Part shown: positions 10,065 to 18,310 of the stretch, piece by piece
How positions within the stretch are numbered: the first letter of the stretch is position 1
Layout: every line of letters starts with the position of its first letter
From: Sphingomonas mollis
Lineage (GTDB): Bacteria > Pseudomonadota > Alphaproteobacteria > Sphingomonadales > Sphingomonadaceae
Assembly (NCBI RefSeq): GCF_016427505.1
Contig: NZ_JAELXS010000002.1
Span: forward strand, 310,001 to 374,000
DNA length: 64,000 bases
Reading direction: 5' to 3'
Position numbers and translations under genes: made by a program
The notes under the pieces: model-generated
What the model was told of the DNA's origin: nothing
Database searches by the model: none
The model's input: the letters and a program-made list of their open reading frames with translations, nothing else

Positions 10065-10316
10065 TCAACCGTGATCCCGGATCGCCTTCACCAACGCCGC
10101 CTTGTCCATGCCGGAACGGCCCTCGATCCCGATCTTGCGCGCTTCTGCCAGCAGATCGCTCTTGGTCCGGTCTTCGAGCATGACACCGTTGTGGGCCAGC
10201 GTTCCCTTCGCCTTCGCATTGGCGATCCGTGCCGCCTTCTCGGCCGAGTTCCCCTGCTTTCGCAGTTCCTCGTACAGCGCATCGTCCTTGATCGACGGTC
10301 CGTGATCGCGTGCCAT
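10065..10316 (-). CDS. Small basic protein with Rho-N/SAP-like helical motif
   Basis: An 83-aa protein, MARDHGPSIKDDALYEELRK at its start. Residues about 5-45 form charged helices (KQGNSAEKAARIANAKAKG). Residues about 50-80 (TKSDLLAEARKIGIEGRSGMDKAALVKAIRDHG) match the Rho N-terminal/SAP-like nucleic-acid-binding helix pattern, in which L-x-x-x-A-x-x-x-x-I and a second helix LVKAI are conserved. Such small proteins (the DUF7218 group, to my knowledge) are common in proteobacteria with no known role. The ATG at 10316 is preceded by GGAA; the longer upstream frame is not plausible. It is divergent from purF across 127 bases. Confidence 0.75.
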   Translation of the reverse strand: MARDHGPSIKDDALYEELRKQGNSAEKAARIANAKAKGTLAHNGVMLEDRTKSDLLAEARKIGIEGRSGMDKAALVKAIRDHG

Positions 10317-10443
10317 GGCCGGGTTCCTTTCGCGCCCAAAAACGGCCGATGCGACGGAATGCTCCCGAAATATCGTGACAAACAGGCGACAATCCATGTC
10401 GCCGGTCCTATAGGGCCGGCGACACCAAGAGAGCCCCGCTCCC

Positions 10444-11913
10444 ATGCTGACCACCAATCCCTATGATGTTTCCTCCGACGACGGGGACAAGCTGCGTGAA
10501 GAATGCGGCGTGTTCGGCGTCACCGGCAGCGCCAGCGCCGCCGCCCTCGTCGCACTTGGCCTCCATGCGCTGCAGCACCGGGGTCAGGAGGCCGCCGGCA
10601 TCACCTCGTTCGACGGCCAGCATTTCCATACTCACCGGGCGATGGGCCATGTCGCCGGCAATTTCGACCGCGACGATGTGATCCGATCGCTGCCCGGCAC
10701 CGTCGCCGCCGGCCATGTCCGCTATTCGACCAGCGGCGAGACCGCGCTGCGCAACGTGCAGCCGCTCTATGCCGAACTGTCGACCGGCGGTTTCGCGATC
10801 GCGCATAACGGCAATATCTCGAATGCGCTGAAACTGCGCCACGAACTGGTCCGGCGTGGATCGATCTTCCAGTCGACCAGCGATACCGAGACGATCATCC
10901 ATCTGGTCGCTACATCGAGTTATCGCACGCTGCTCGACCGGTTCATCGACGCGTTGAAGCAGATCGAGGGTGCCTATTCGCTGGTCGTCATGACGCCGGA
11001 GGGCATGATCGCCTGCCGCGATCCACTCGGTATCCGGCCGCTGGTGATGGGTCGTCTGGATGACGCCATCATCTTCGCGTCCGAAACCGTGGCGCTCGAC
11101 GTGTGCGGCGCGACGTTCGAACGGATCGTCGAACCGGGCGAGATGGTGATCGTCCAGAACGGCGAGATCCGTTCGGTGAAGCCGTTCGCGCCGGTGGCGG
11201 CACGGCCGTGCATCTTCGAATGGGTGTATTTCTCGCGGCCCGATTCGATCGTCGACGATCACTCGGTCTATTCGGTCCGCAAGGAGATCGGCGCACAGCT
11301 GGCTGCCGAATCGCCGGTCGAGGCTGATCTGGTGATCCCGGTGCCCGATTCGGGCGTGCCGGCGGCGATCGGTTATGCGCAGGCGTCGGGCATCCCGTTC
11401 GAACTGGGCATCATCCGGTCGCACTATGTCGGCCGCACCTTCATCCAGCCGAGCGACAATGTCCGCCATCTGGGCGTCAAGCTGAAGCACAACGCCAACC
11501 GCGCGCTGATCGAGGGCAAGCGGGTGATCCTGGTCGATGATTCGATCGTCCGCGGCACCACCAGCCTTAAGATCGTGCAGATGATGCGCGATGCCGGGGC
11601 CGCCGAGGTGCATCTGCGCATCGCGTCGCCCCCCACCCGCCATTCCTGCTTCTATGGCGTCGATACGCCGGAGCGGACGAAGCTGCTGGCGCACAAGCTG
11701 GACGTCGGCGGCATGACCGATTTCATCCATGCCGACAGTCTGGCGTTCGTGTCGATCGACGGCCTGTACAAGGCGCTGGGCGAAGCGAAACGCGAGGTTC
11801 GGCCGAGCTATTGCGATGCGTGCTTCACCGGCGATTACCCGACGACGCTGACCGATCAGGACGACAGCGCGCAGGTCGACCAGTTCGCGCTGCTCGCCGA
11901 ACGCGTCAACTGA
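10444..11913 (+). CDS. purF: Amidophosphoribosyltransferase
   Basis: First committed step of purine synthesis: PRPP plus glutamine to 5-phosphoribosylamine. The 489-aa protein has the N-terminal nucleophile glutaminase domain, with catalytic cysteine C21 in EECGVFGV after a 20-residue propeptide-like leader, and a C-terminal phosphoribosyltransferase domain with the PRPP loop VILVDDSIVRGTT at about 361-373. Cysteines near the end (SYCDACFTGDYP) resemble the iron-sulfur cluster ligands of the Bacillus-type enzyme, which needs propeptide removal. The SDR gene follows after 15 bases, so they are probably co-transcribed. Confidence 0.96.
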   Translation: MLTTNPYDVSSDDGDKLREECGVFGVTGSASAAALVALGLHALQHRGQEAAGITSFDGQHFHTHRAMGHVAGNFDRDDVIRSLPGTVAAGHVRYSTSGETALRNVQPLYAELSTGGFAIAHNGNISNALKLRHELVRRGSIFQSTSDTETIIHLVATSSYRTLLDRFIDALKQIEGAYSLVVMTPEGMIACRDPLGIRPLVMGRLDDAIIFASETVALDVCGATFERIVEPGEMVIVQNGEIRSVKPFAPVAARPCIFEWVYFSRPDSIVDDHSVYSVRKEIGAQLAAESPVEADLVIPVPDSGVPAAIGYAQASGIPFELGIIRSHYVGRTFIQPSDNVRHLGVKLKHNANRALIEGKRVILVDDSIVRGTTSLKIVQMMRDAGAAEVHLRIASPPTRHSCFYGVDTPERTKLLAHKLDVGGMTDFIHADSLAFVSIDGLYKALGEAKREVRPSYCDACFTGDYPTTLTDQDDSAQVDQFALLAERVN

Positions 11914-11928
11914 ACCGGAACGGGATCG

Positions 11929-12639
11929 ATGACCGAAAAGCCCCTCGCCGACCGGCTCGCCCTCGTCACCGGCGCCAGCCGCGGCATCGGTGCGGCGACC
12001 GCGCTGGCGCTGGCGGCGAAAGGCGCGCATGTCGTCATCACCGCCCGCACTGCCAAGGGACTGGAGGAGATCGAGGAAGCGATCTTCGCAGGCGGCGGAT
12101 CGGCGACGATCGCGCCGCTCGACCTGACCGAAACCGATTCGATCGCGCGGCTGGCGACGGCGATCGGCGAACGCTGGCAAGCATTGGACCTGATGGTACT
12201 GAACGCGGGGATGCTCGGTAGCCTGTCTGCGGTGCCGGCGATCGATCCCAAGGAATTCGCGCAGGTCCTGACCTTGAACGTCAGCGCGCAGGCGGCGCTG
12301 ATCGCGGCGTTCGACCCTCTGCTGCGGCGCGCGGACGCGGGCAAGGTGATCGGTGTTACCTCCAGCGTCGGGCGTACCCCCAGGGCCTATTGGGGTGCAT
12401 ATGGCGCGTCGAAGGCGGCGTTCGAGACGTTGCTGGGCGCCTATGGCGACGAGGTCGAGCAGATCGGCCGCATCCGTACCGCCATCCTCGATCCCGGCGC
12501 GACCCGGACCAAAATGCGGGCGCGGGCCTATCCGGGTGAGGACCCGCAGTCGGTCAAGGAACCATCGGTGGTCGCGGACCGCATCGTCGCACTGGCAATC
12601 GACGGTTTCCCCGCCGGCCACCGCGAGCGAGTGGAATAG
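11929..12639 (+). CDS. SDR-family NAD(P)-dependent oxidoreductase
   Basis: A 236-aa classical short-chain dehydrogenase: Rossmann motif TGASRGIGAATAL near the N-terminus, a cofactor-choice region TARTAKGLEEIE, the NAG motif LNAGMLGSL, the serine of SSVGRTPRAYWGAYGASKAAFE, and the active-site tyrosine/lysine pair Y-x-x-x-K in YGASK. Catalytic residues look intact. It follows purF closely. The substrate is not predictable; family homologues are often annotated as acyl-carrier or sugar oxidoreductases without evidence. A 440-base repeat-rich gap follows it. Confidence 0.88.
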   Translation: MTEKPLADRLALVTGASRGIGAATALALAAKGAHVVITARTAKGLEEIEEAIFAGGGSATIAPLDLTETDSIARLATAIGERWQALDLMVLNAGMLGSLSAVPAIDPKEFAQVLTLNVSAQAALIAAFDPLLRRADAGKVIGVTSSVGRTPRAYWGAYGASKAAFETLLGAYGDEVEQIGRIRTAILDPGATRTKMRARAYPGEDPQSVKEPSVVADRIVALAIDGFPAGHRERVE

Positions 12640-12846
12640 CGCCGGTCGATACCGGCCTGCAGCGTCCGCCGAAAGTCCCGAAAGTCACACCCTCACGGGC
12701 GCCTGCGTGCGTATGCGCGCACGCCCGCGCGAGGCGGAGGCTAATCGATCGATGAACGGTTGAAAGAACGGTGATGAGAAGCGGATACCGGAACGTACCG
12801 CTGTAGGACACACGTTTATCGCCGAAGCGGAGTAAACCCGGCGCTT

Positions 12847-12922
12847 CGTCGTTGCGAGCGTAGCGACGCAACCCAGCGTCACGCGCGCTGCTCTGGATTG
12901 CTTCGCTATGCTCGCAATGACG
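12847..12922. repeat. 76-bp dispersed palindromic repeat, copy 1
   Basis: Ends are CGTCGTTGCGAGC and GCTCGCAATGACG, near-perfect inverted arms that would form a long cruciform or RNA hairpin. A second copy of identical length lies at 41893-41968 in inverted orientation; hand alignment gives about 63 of 76 matching positions. Both copies are strictly intergenic. Confidence 0.85.
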
Positions 12923-13021
12923 AACATACACCGGTCTTTGTTAGTGAGAACTGGAACAAGGTGCGCGCTGGGCAAATTGCTGCTCCGCGGTCGAGCGGGC
13001 CTTTGAGAGCGTTAATCACTT

Positions 13022-13047
13022 GGTTCCCCGGCCTTCGCCGGGGAACC
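13022..13047. repeat. Hairpin repeat of the CCCCGGC-loop-GCCGGGG family
   Basis: GGTTCCCCGGC (13022-13032) and GCCGGGGAACC (13037-13047) form an 11-bp perfect stem around the loop CTTC. The same core occurs twice more at 36913-36998. It lies 33 bases beyond the cfa stop and could act as a transcription or decay stop, but has no U-run. Confidence 0.7.
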
Positions 13048-13079
13048 GAGTTGTTTGGAAATCGAAGTGTCCGCCTACG

Positions 13080-14303
13080 TCAGGTCCTGACCAGCGTTAC
13101 CTGCGCGACGTCGATGCCGCCGCCGCGGAAGCCGCCTTCGCAATACATCAGGTAATAGCGCCACAGCCGCCGAAAGCGCGCGTCCAGTCGGGCCGGCAGT
13201 CGCCCGGCCCGGTCGGCGGCGTCGAAGCGGACGCGCCACAGGCGTAACGTTTCGGCATAGTCCGGACCGAAACCCTGTCGGTCCTCCCACGCCAGCCCGC
13301 GCGCCGCGGCCAGTGCGCGGAAGCGGGGTTCGGACAACAGCATCCCGCCCGGAAAGACATGGCGCTGGATGAAATCCACACTGGCGGCATAGGCGGGGAA
13401 TACGTCGTCGGCGATGGCGATGTACTGGATCGCTGCTCGGCCACCCGGCTTGAGCGCGCGGGCGATCGTGTCGAGATAGATGGGCCAGTATTCCTGCCCG
13501 ACGGCCTCGACCATCTCGATACTGGCGATCGCATCGAACTTGCCCTCGACGTCGCGGTAATCGGTTAGGGATACGGTGACACCGGGCAGTCCCCGCGCCT
13601 CGACCACGCGTTGCTGTTCAGCCGACAGCGTCAGCGCATGGAGCCGCCGGCCCGCCTCCGCCGCGACCGCCGCGAACGATCCCCAGCCGCAGCCGATCTC
13701 AAGGATCGTGTCGCCCGCCGCCGTCCCGGTACGGTCGAGCACCGCCTGCAGCTTGGCCGCCTGTGCATCCTCCAGCGACTGACCCGGCGCGGCGAACAGC
13801 GCGCTGGAATAGGTCAGGCTGTCGTCGAGCCATTCGCGGTAGAAGTCATTGCCCAGATCGTAATGCGCGGCGATGTTGCGCCGTGCGCCCGGCCGGTCGT
13901 TGCGACGCAGCCGGTGCCACGCCTTGGCCGCCAGCCGGACGCCGATCCCGGCTCGTGCCGAATCGCCGAGCGGCACGCGGTTGCGCATGAACAGGTCGAA
14001 CAGCGGCACCGGATCGGGGCTGGACCAGTCGCCGGCTTCCCACCCCTCGTACCAGCCGACCGAACCGCCGGTCGCCAGTCGCCACAGCGCGCGCCAGCGA
14101 TGCACCGCGACGGTGGCGACCGGCCCGTCGGCCCGCCCGCCGATCAGCCGCGCGCTGCCATCGGGCAAGGTCGCCTCGATCGCGCCCGTCGCCAGCCCGC
14201 GATCGATGCGGTCGAGCAACCGGTGAAACGGCCGCGCGACGGTGCGCTGGACGAACGTGCCGCGACGACGGTGAATGGCCCCTGCTTCCATGCGCGGCCC
14301 CAT
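13080..14303 (-). CDS. cfa: Cyclopropane-fatty-acyl-phospholipid synthase
   Basis: SAM-dependent enzyme that adds a methylene bridge to unsaturated acyl chains in membrane phospholipids, a stress-hardening reaction. About 407 aa. An N-terminal lipid-binding domain is followed by the helix pair ARRNIAAHYDLGNDFYREWLD (a cfa hallmark), the SAM motif DTILEIGCGWGSF, and the active-site region IEMVEAVGQEYWP, ending YYLMYCEGGF. The open frame runs to 14396, but those first codons lie in an intergenic repeat (14376-14426), so I reject that start; 14303 is used and 14291 is equally possible. Downstream of photolyase on the same strand. Confidence 0.9.
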   Translation of the reverse strand: MGPRMEAGAIHRRRGTFVQRTVARPFHRLLDRIDRGLATGAIEATLPDGSARLIGGRADGPVATVAVHRWRALWRLATGGSVGWYEGWEAGDWSSPDPVPLFDLFMRNRVPLGDSARAGIGVRLAAKAWHRLRRNDRPGARRNIAAHYDLGNDFYREWLDDSLTYSSALFAAPGQSLEDAQAAKLQAVLDRTGTAAGDTILEIGCGWGSFAAVAAEAGRRLHALTLSAEQQRVVEARGLPGVTVSLTDYRDVEGKFDAIASIEMVEAVGQEYWPIYLDTIARALKPGGRAAIQYIAIADDVFPAYAASVDFIQRHVFPGGMLLSEPRFRALAAARGLAWEDRQGFGPDYAETLRLWRVRFDAADRAGRLPARLDARFRRLWRYYLMYCEGGFRGGGIDVAQVTLVRT

Positions 14304-14375
14304 GCACCGCCGAACGCGTTCAGGAAAGCCCAGAGCAAATTGTGTGAAGTCGGACCCATCCCTTAACCGTTTGGC

Positions 14376-14426
14376 CTGAGCGAAGTCGAAGGCCACCTCT
14401 GCACCAAGTGCTTCGACTGCGCTCAG
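14376..14426. repeat. Short inverted repeat (CTGAGCGAAGTCGAAG family)
   Basis: CTGAGCGAAGTCGAAG (14376-14391) and its inverted copy CTTCGACTGCGCTCAG (14411-14426) agree at 15 of 16 positions, giving a hairpin with a 19-base loop between phrB and cfa. It may mark a break in the transcript. Its codons create a false N-terminal extension for cfa. Confidence 0.75.
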
Positions 14427-14457
14427 CGCGAACAGGTCGGGTCAGGCGCTCGGTGTC

Positions 14458-15819
14458 CTACAGCTTCCTTGCCGCCGCCAATGCCCGTTCGCGCGCCTCG
14501 CGGTGGCCGATGATCTTGGCGGGATAATCGCGCGGGCGGCATCCGGCATCGTCGGGGTCGTGGATCGCGGCGTTGCCGACCTTGGCCAGTTCGGGCACCC
14601 AGCGGCGGATATAGTCGCCGGCGTCGAATTTCTCCGACTGGCTGAGCGGCGCCATGATCCGGCCGAACATGTTGGCATCCACGCCGGTGCCGGCGACCCA
14701 TTGCCAGTTGACCGAATTGTTGCCGTAATCGGCATCGACCAGACAGTCCCAGAACCAGCGTTCGCCCTCCCGCCAGTCGATCAGGAGATGTTTGACGAGG
14801 AAGCTGGCGGTAATCATCCGTACCCGGTTGTGCATCCATCCGCTCTGCCACAATTGGCGCATCCCGGCGTCGACGATCGGATAGCCGGTCCGACCCTCCT
14901 GCCATGCCTTCAGATCCGCCCTGGCCTGCTGGTCGTTGCGCCACGGCAGGCGATCATATTTTTCCCGACCGTTGCGGTCGCCATAATCGGGCAGCGCCAT
15001 GATGACGCCGTGCGTGAAGTCCCGCCACGCGATCTCCTGACGGAAGGTGACGGCGTCACGGTGTCCGTCGGTCTGGTGCCAGATGGTCCGCGCCGATACC
15101 TCGCCGAAATGCAGGTGCGGCGAGAGGCGCGTCGTCCCTTCCTCGGCGGGCATGTTGCGGGCGGTGTCATAGGCCGCCATCTTCTCGCCCACCTCCTTCG
15201 CTCGCTCCAACGCGACGGACTCGCCGGGCGTCCAGTCCTCGTCGAAGCCGCCGGACCAGTCTGGCTTGGTCGGCAGCAATCGCCATTTGTTCAGATCGTC
15301 GCTTGCCGGCCAATGAGCCGGTGCGTCGATCTTGCGCGGTGCGGGCATCGGCTCTTCGGGCGGCAGGAACGATTGCAGCGCCTTCCAGAAAGACGAATAG
15401 ATACGGAACGGCGTGCCCGATCCGGTGCGGATATCCTCGATATGCGCCAGATGATTGCCGTCATGCAGGCACAGACGATCGCCGAGCGCCGCCTCCGCCT
15501 CCCGCCACCATGGTTCGTAGTGGCGCAGGGCATGCACGCGTGTGGCGCCGGTCTGTTCGACCAGCTTGGCGAGTTCCTCGGCAGCGCGGCCGCGGCGCAG
15601 GATCAGGCGGCTGCCCTTGTCCTTCAGATCGGCGGCGAGCGAGGTCAGGCTGTGATGCAGCCACCAGCGCTGTGCCCCGCCGATCCGCCAGTCGCCCGGC
15701 GTTTCGTCGTCGAGGATATAGACCGGGATCACCGGCCCCTCATGCGCCGCCGCGATCAGGGCGGGCTGGTCGTGGAGGCGCAGGTCCTGGCGGAACCAGA
15801 GGATAACGGGATCGGTCAT
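14458..15819 (-). CDS. phrB: Deoxyribodipyrimidine photolyase (class I CPD type)
   Basis: Light-driven repair of UV cyclobutane pyrimidine dimers. 453 aa: an N-terminal Rossmann antenna domain starting MTDPVILWFRQDLRLHDQPAL, then the FAD-binding helical domain with TRLSPHLHFGEVSARTIW, EIAWRDFTHGV, the stretch GYPIVDAGMRQLWQSGWMHNR, and WFWDCLVDADYGNNSVNWQWVAGTG, all diagnostic. Trp residues for electron transfer are present. The ATG at 15819 matches family length; an open frame upstream overlaps the HDAC-like gene and is a shadow. It lies between the HDAC-like gene and cfa on the same strand. Confidence 0.95.
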   Translation of the reverse strand: MTDPVILWFRQDLRLHDQPALIAAAHEGPVIPVYILDDETPGDWRIGGAQRWWLHHSLTSLAADLKDKGSRLILRRGRAAEELAKLVEQTGATRVHALRHYEPWWREAEAALGDRLCLHDGNHLAHIEDIRTGSGTPFRIYSSFWKALQSFLPPEEPMPAPRKIDAPAHWPASDDLNKWRLLPTKPDWSGGFDEDWTPGESVALERAKEVGEKMAAYDTARNMPAEEGTTRLSPHLHFGEVSARTIWHQTDGHRDAVTFRQEIAWRDFTHGVIMALPDYGDRNGREKYDRLPWRNDQQARADLKAWQEGRTGYPIVDAGMRQLWQSGWMHNRVRMITASFLVKHLLIDWREGERWFWDCLVDADYGNNSVNWQWVAGTGVDANMFGRIMAPLSQSEKFDAGDYIRRWVPELAKVGNAAIHDPDDAGCRPRDYPAKIIGHREARERALAAARKL

Positions 15820-15857
15820 GGCCGGCCCAACGCAAGGCCGGGGCGAATGCTCCACCG

Positions 15858-16760
15858 TTACCGCGCGGCGAAGGCTTCGCCGAGAATGAGGATCGCATCG
15901 ACGTGCCGCCGCGCGATGGCCATCACGTCGTCGCCATACCCGCCGCCCACCGTGCTGGCGAGCGGCAGGCCCCGCCCGATCGCGAGGCGCGCCATCAACC
16001 TTTCGCGCCGTGCCAGTCCGTCCAGCGTCAGGCCCAGCCGGCCGAGCCGATCGTCCTCGAACGGATCGACCCCCGCCTGATAGAGGATCAGTTGCGGCTG
16101 CATCTCGTCGATCAGCGGCACCAGCGTCGATTCGAGTGTTGCCAGATACGCGTCGTCGCCCATGCCGTCGGCCAGCGGCACGTCGAGCGTCGATTGCGCC
16201 TTGCGGGCCGGGAAGTTCTTTTCGGCGTGGATCGAATAGGTCGCGATCTCCGGCCGTCCGGCGGTCAGCGCGGCGGTGCCGTCGCCCTGATGAACATCGA
16301 CATCGACGATCAGGAGCCGGTCGACCGTCCCCTCCTCGACCAGCCGGATCGCCGCGACCGCCAGATCGTTGAACACGCAATATCCCGCACCCGTATCGTG
16401 CAGGGCATGATGGCTGCCGCCGGCGGTGTTGGCGGCGAAGCCATGCTCCATCGCCAGCAGCGCCGCCGCCCAGGTGCCGCCCGGCACCATCGCCGCGCGG
16501 GTGGCGACCGTGGGCGTCACGGGAAAGCCGATGCGGCGTTCCTTCACCGGCGGCACGCGGGCCGCCAGCACCTCGGCGACGTAATCGGGGTCGTGCGTCG
16601 CCTCCAGCCAAGGGGTCGGCATCGGTGCCGCCTCGTGCCACGCGATGCGTTCGCTCTCGGCGATCAGCAGGTCGCGGATCGCGCCGTTCTTGCCCCAGCG
16701 ATAGGTCGATCGGCCGGGCGCTTCGGTGACATAGGCGGGATGATGGACGACATGGATCAC
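15858..16760 (-). CDS. Histone-deacetylase-superfamily protein (bacterial HDAC-like)
   Basis: Zinc amidohydrolase of the HDAC/acetoin-utilisation/acetylpolyamine hydrolase superfamily, 300 aa. Catalytic features are present: tandem histidines in GGSHHALHDTGAGYCVFND, the metal ligands in IVDVDVHQGDGTA, and a further conserved aspartate in YQAGVDPFEDD. The short length and the motif order resemble class IV-like bacterial proteins. Bacterial substrates may be acetylated small molecules or acetyl-lysine proteins; which one cannot be read here. It starts 60 bases from the divergent esterase, and 38 bases separate its stop from the photolyase start. Confidence 0.9.
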   Translation of the reverse strand: MIHVVHHPAYVTEAPGRSTYRWGKNGAIRDLLIAESERIAWHEAAPMPTPWLEATHDPDYVAEVLAARVPPVKERRIGFPVTPTVATRAAMVPGGTWAAALLAMEHGFAANTAGGSHHALHDTGAGYCVFNDLAVAAIRLVEEGTVDRLLIVDVDVHQGDGTAALTAGRPEIATYSIHAEKNFPARKAQSTLDVPLADGMGDDAYLATLESTLVPLIDEMQPQLILYQAGVDPFEDDRLGRLGLTLDGLARRERLMARLAIGRGLPLASTVGGGYGDDVMAIARRHVDAILILGEAFAAR

Positions 16761-16820
16761 GCCGCCTAGTTAGGGTCGCGAACCACGACCGGCCACCACG
16801 ATCCGCCACCGGGAGCCTGC

Positions 16821-17798
16821 ATGACCCAACATTATGTCCGTCCAGACGTACGCCGCTTCCTCGATTACCTGAACGCCCTGCCCGGCCCGCGCACGCACGA
16901 GGTCGAGCCGGTCGTCGCCCGCCAGATGTTCGCGGCGACCAAGGATCTGACCGATCCGCCGGTCGGTGAGCTTGCCGTGATCCGCGATCTGGCAATCCCC
17001 CGCCCGGATGGTGGGACGATCCCGGCGCGGCTGTTCGATGCGCAGGCGACGCGGGTGCCGGGGCCGGTAATGGTGTTCTATCATGGCGGCGGTTTCGTGT
17101 TCGGCGATATTGATACGCATGCCAGCCTGTGCGCGGAGATGGCGCGGGTGCTGGGGTTGCCGGTCGTATCGGTCGATTACCGGCTGTCGCCCGAACATCG
17201 CTGGCCGGCGGCGCCCGACGACGCGGAGGCGGCGGCGCGGTGGGTGGCGTCTAACCCCGCAGAGCTGGGCGTCGCCGCGACGGCGCTGGTGCTGTGCGGC
17301 GACAGCGCGGGCGGGATGCTGACGATCAACACGGCGATGGCGTTGCGCGACGAGCCGGCAGCGGTGCCGGTGATCGTGCAGGCGCCGCTCTATCCGGTCA
17401 CCGACCCGGCCGGACGTTATCCCTCGTTCGAGGAGTTCGCGGACGGGTTCGTCCTGACCAAGGCGGCGATGCTGTGGTTCGGGGATGCCTATGCCGCCGA
17501 CGTCACGCATCCGCGCGGATCGCCGATGACGGTCGACCTGAGCAACCTGCCGCCGGCGATCGTCGTGGCGGCTTCGCTCGATCCCCTGCGCGATCAGGGA
17601 CGGGCCTATGCCGCGCGGCTGATCGAGGCGGGGGTGCCGGTGGTGTACCGGGAGGCGGTGGGGACGATCCACGGCTTCGCCACCCTGCGCAAGGCGATCC
17701 CCTCGGCAGCGGGCGAAATCGCCGGCTTCCTGATCGCGCTGAAGGCCGTCGTGACGGAATGCGAAGCGGCGCGCGTGATGGCGCAGGCGGCAGGATGA
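16821..17798 (+). CDS. Alpha/beta hydrolase, hormone-sensitive-lipase (HSL) family esterase
   Basis: A 325-aa esterase of bacterial family IV. The oxyanion motif HGGGF is present in [12 protein letters not shown], the nucleophile is the serine in [10 protein letters not shown], and the acid/base residues fit the aspartate near [11 protein letters not shown] and the histidine of [10 protein letters not shown] clear Shine-Dalgarno (GGGAG) lies five bases before the ATG. The stop overlaps the rppH start (ATGA), so it heads an operon esterase-rppH and probably the DUF481 gene. Natural substrate unknown; short-chain acyl esters by family. Confidence 0.9.
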   Translation: MTQHYVRPDVRRFLDYLNALPGPRTHEVEPVVARQMFAATKDLTDPPVGELAVIRDLAIPRPDGGTIPARLFDAQATRVPGPVMVFYHGGGFVFGDIDTHASLCAEMARVLGLPVVSVDYRLSPEHRWPAAPDDAEAAARWVASNPAELGVAATALVLCGDSAGGMLTINTAMALRDEPAAVPVIVQAPLYPVTDPAGRYPSFEEFADGFVLTKAAMLWFGDAYAADVTHPRGSPMTVDLSNLPPAIVVAASLDPLRDQGRAYAARLIEAGVPVVYREAVGTIHGFATLRKAIPSAAGEIAGFLIALKAVVTECEAARVMAQAAG

Positions 17799-18280
17799 GC
17801 GACCTTCCCTATCGCCCCTGTGCGGGTGTCATGCTGCTGAACCGCGACGGCCGCGTCTTCGTGGGGCAGCGGATGGATACGACGATCGAGGCGTGGCAGA
17901 TGCCGCAGGGCGGGATCGATCCGGGCGAGGATGCGCTGACCGCCGCGATCCGCGAACTGGGCGAGGAGACCGGCGTCGCACCAGACAAGGTGGAACTGAT
18001 CGCGGAGGCGCCCGGCGACTTCACCTACGACCTGCCGCCCGAATTGATCGGCAAGGCGTGGAAGGGCAAATGGCGCGGGCAGACGCAGCGCTGGTTCCTG
18101 TTCCGCTTTCTGGGCGAGGATGCGGATGTCGATATCGACACCAGCCACCGCGAATTCCGGGCCTGGCGCTGGATCGATCCCGACGACCTGCCGCGCCTGA
18201 TCGTGCCGTTCAAGCGCGCGCTGTACGAGTCGGTGCTGGCGGCGTTCCGGCCTCAACTCGCCGCATCGGACGGTCGTTGA
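17795..18280 (+). CDS. rppH: RNA pyrophosphohydrolase (Nudix)
   Basis: Removes pyrophosphate from 5'-triphosphate RNA ends, starting decay by RNase E. The 161-aa protein has the Nudix box at about residues 39-61 ([20 protein letters not shown] then TGV), with the REL and EE metal ligands intact, preceded by [10 protein letters not shown], and later [11 protein letters not shown], which is typical of RppH/NudH. The ATG at 17795 overlaps the TGA of the esterase gene. Other Nudix hydrolases of diadenosine polyphosphates look alike, but length and RWFLF motif favour RppH. Confidence 0.93.
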   Translation: MSDLPYRPCAGVMLLNRDGRVFVGQRMDTTIEAWQMPQGGIDPGEDALTAAIRELGEETGVAPDKVELIAEAPGDFTYDLPPELIGKAWKGKWRGQTQRWFLFRFLGEDADVDIDTSHREFRAWRWIDPDDLPRLIVPFKRALYESVLAAFRPQLAASDGR

Positions 18281-18310
18281 GCGGTTGCAGCATCGGTCGC
18301 GGGCTTTAGG

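Larger units (their letters stand above)
12640..13079. other. Non-coding, repeat-rich intergenic stretch
   Basis: No convincing gene is seen on either strand. The stretch holds a GC hairpin (GCGTGCG 12705-12711 with CGCACGC 12718-12724), one copy of the 76-bp palindromic repeat (12847-12922), and an 11-bp-stem hairpin (13022-13047). It separates the convergent SDR gene and cfa. The short frames on the minus strand at 12554-12975 run through these repeats and look accidental. Confidence 0.7.

Noticed and set aside
10408-12621. Minus-strand frame of 737 codons opposite purF and the SDR gene
   Set aside because: Both plus-strand genes have clear catalytic motifs; the antisense frame is rich in Arg/His/Asp/Gln with no domain.
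12554-12975. Short minus-strand frames in the gap after the SDR gene
   Set aside because: They run through palindromic repeats and have no ribosome site or recognisable sequence.
14458-16995. Apparent 845-aa fusion ahead of photolyase
   Set aside because: The extra N-terminal part overlaps the HDAC-like gene in another frame and is Arg/Gly-rich noise; photolyase starts properly at 15819.
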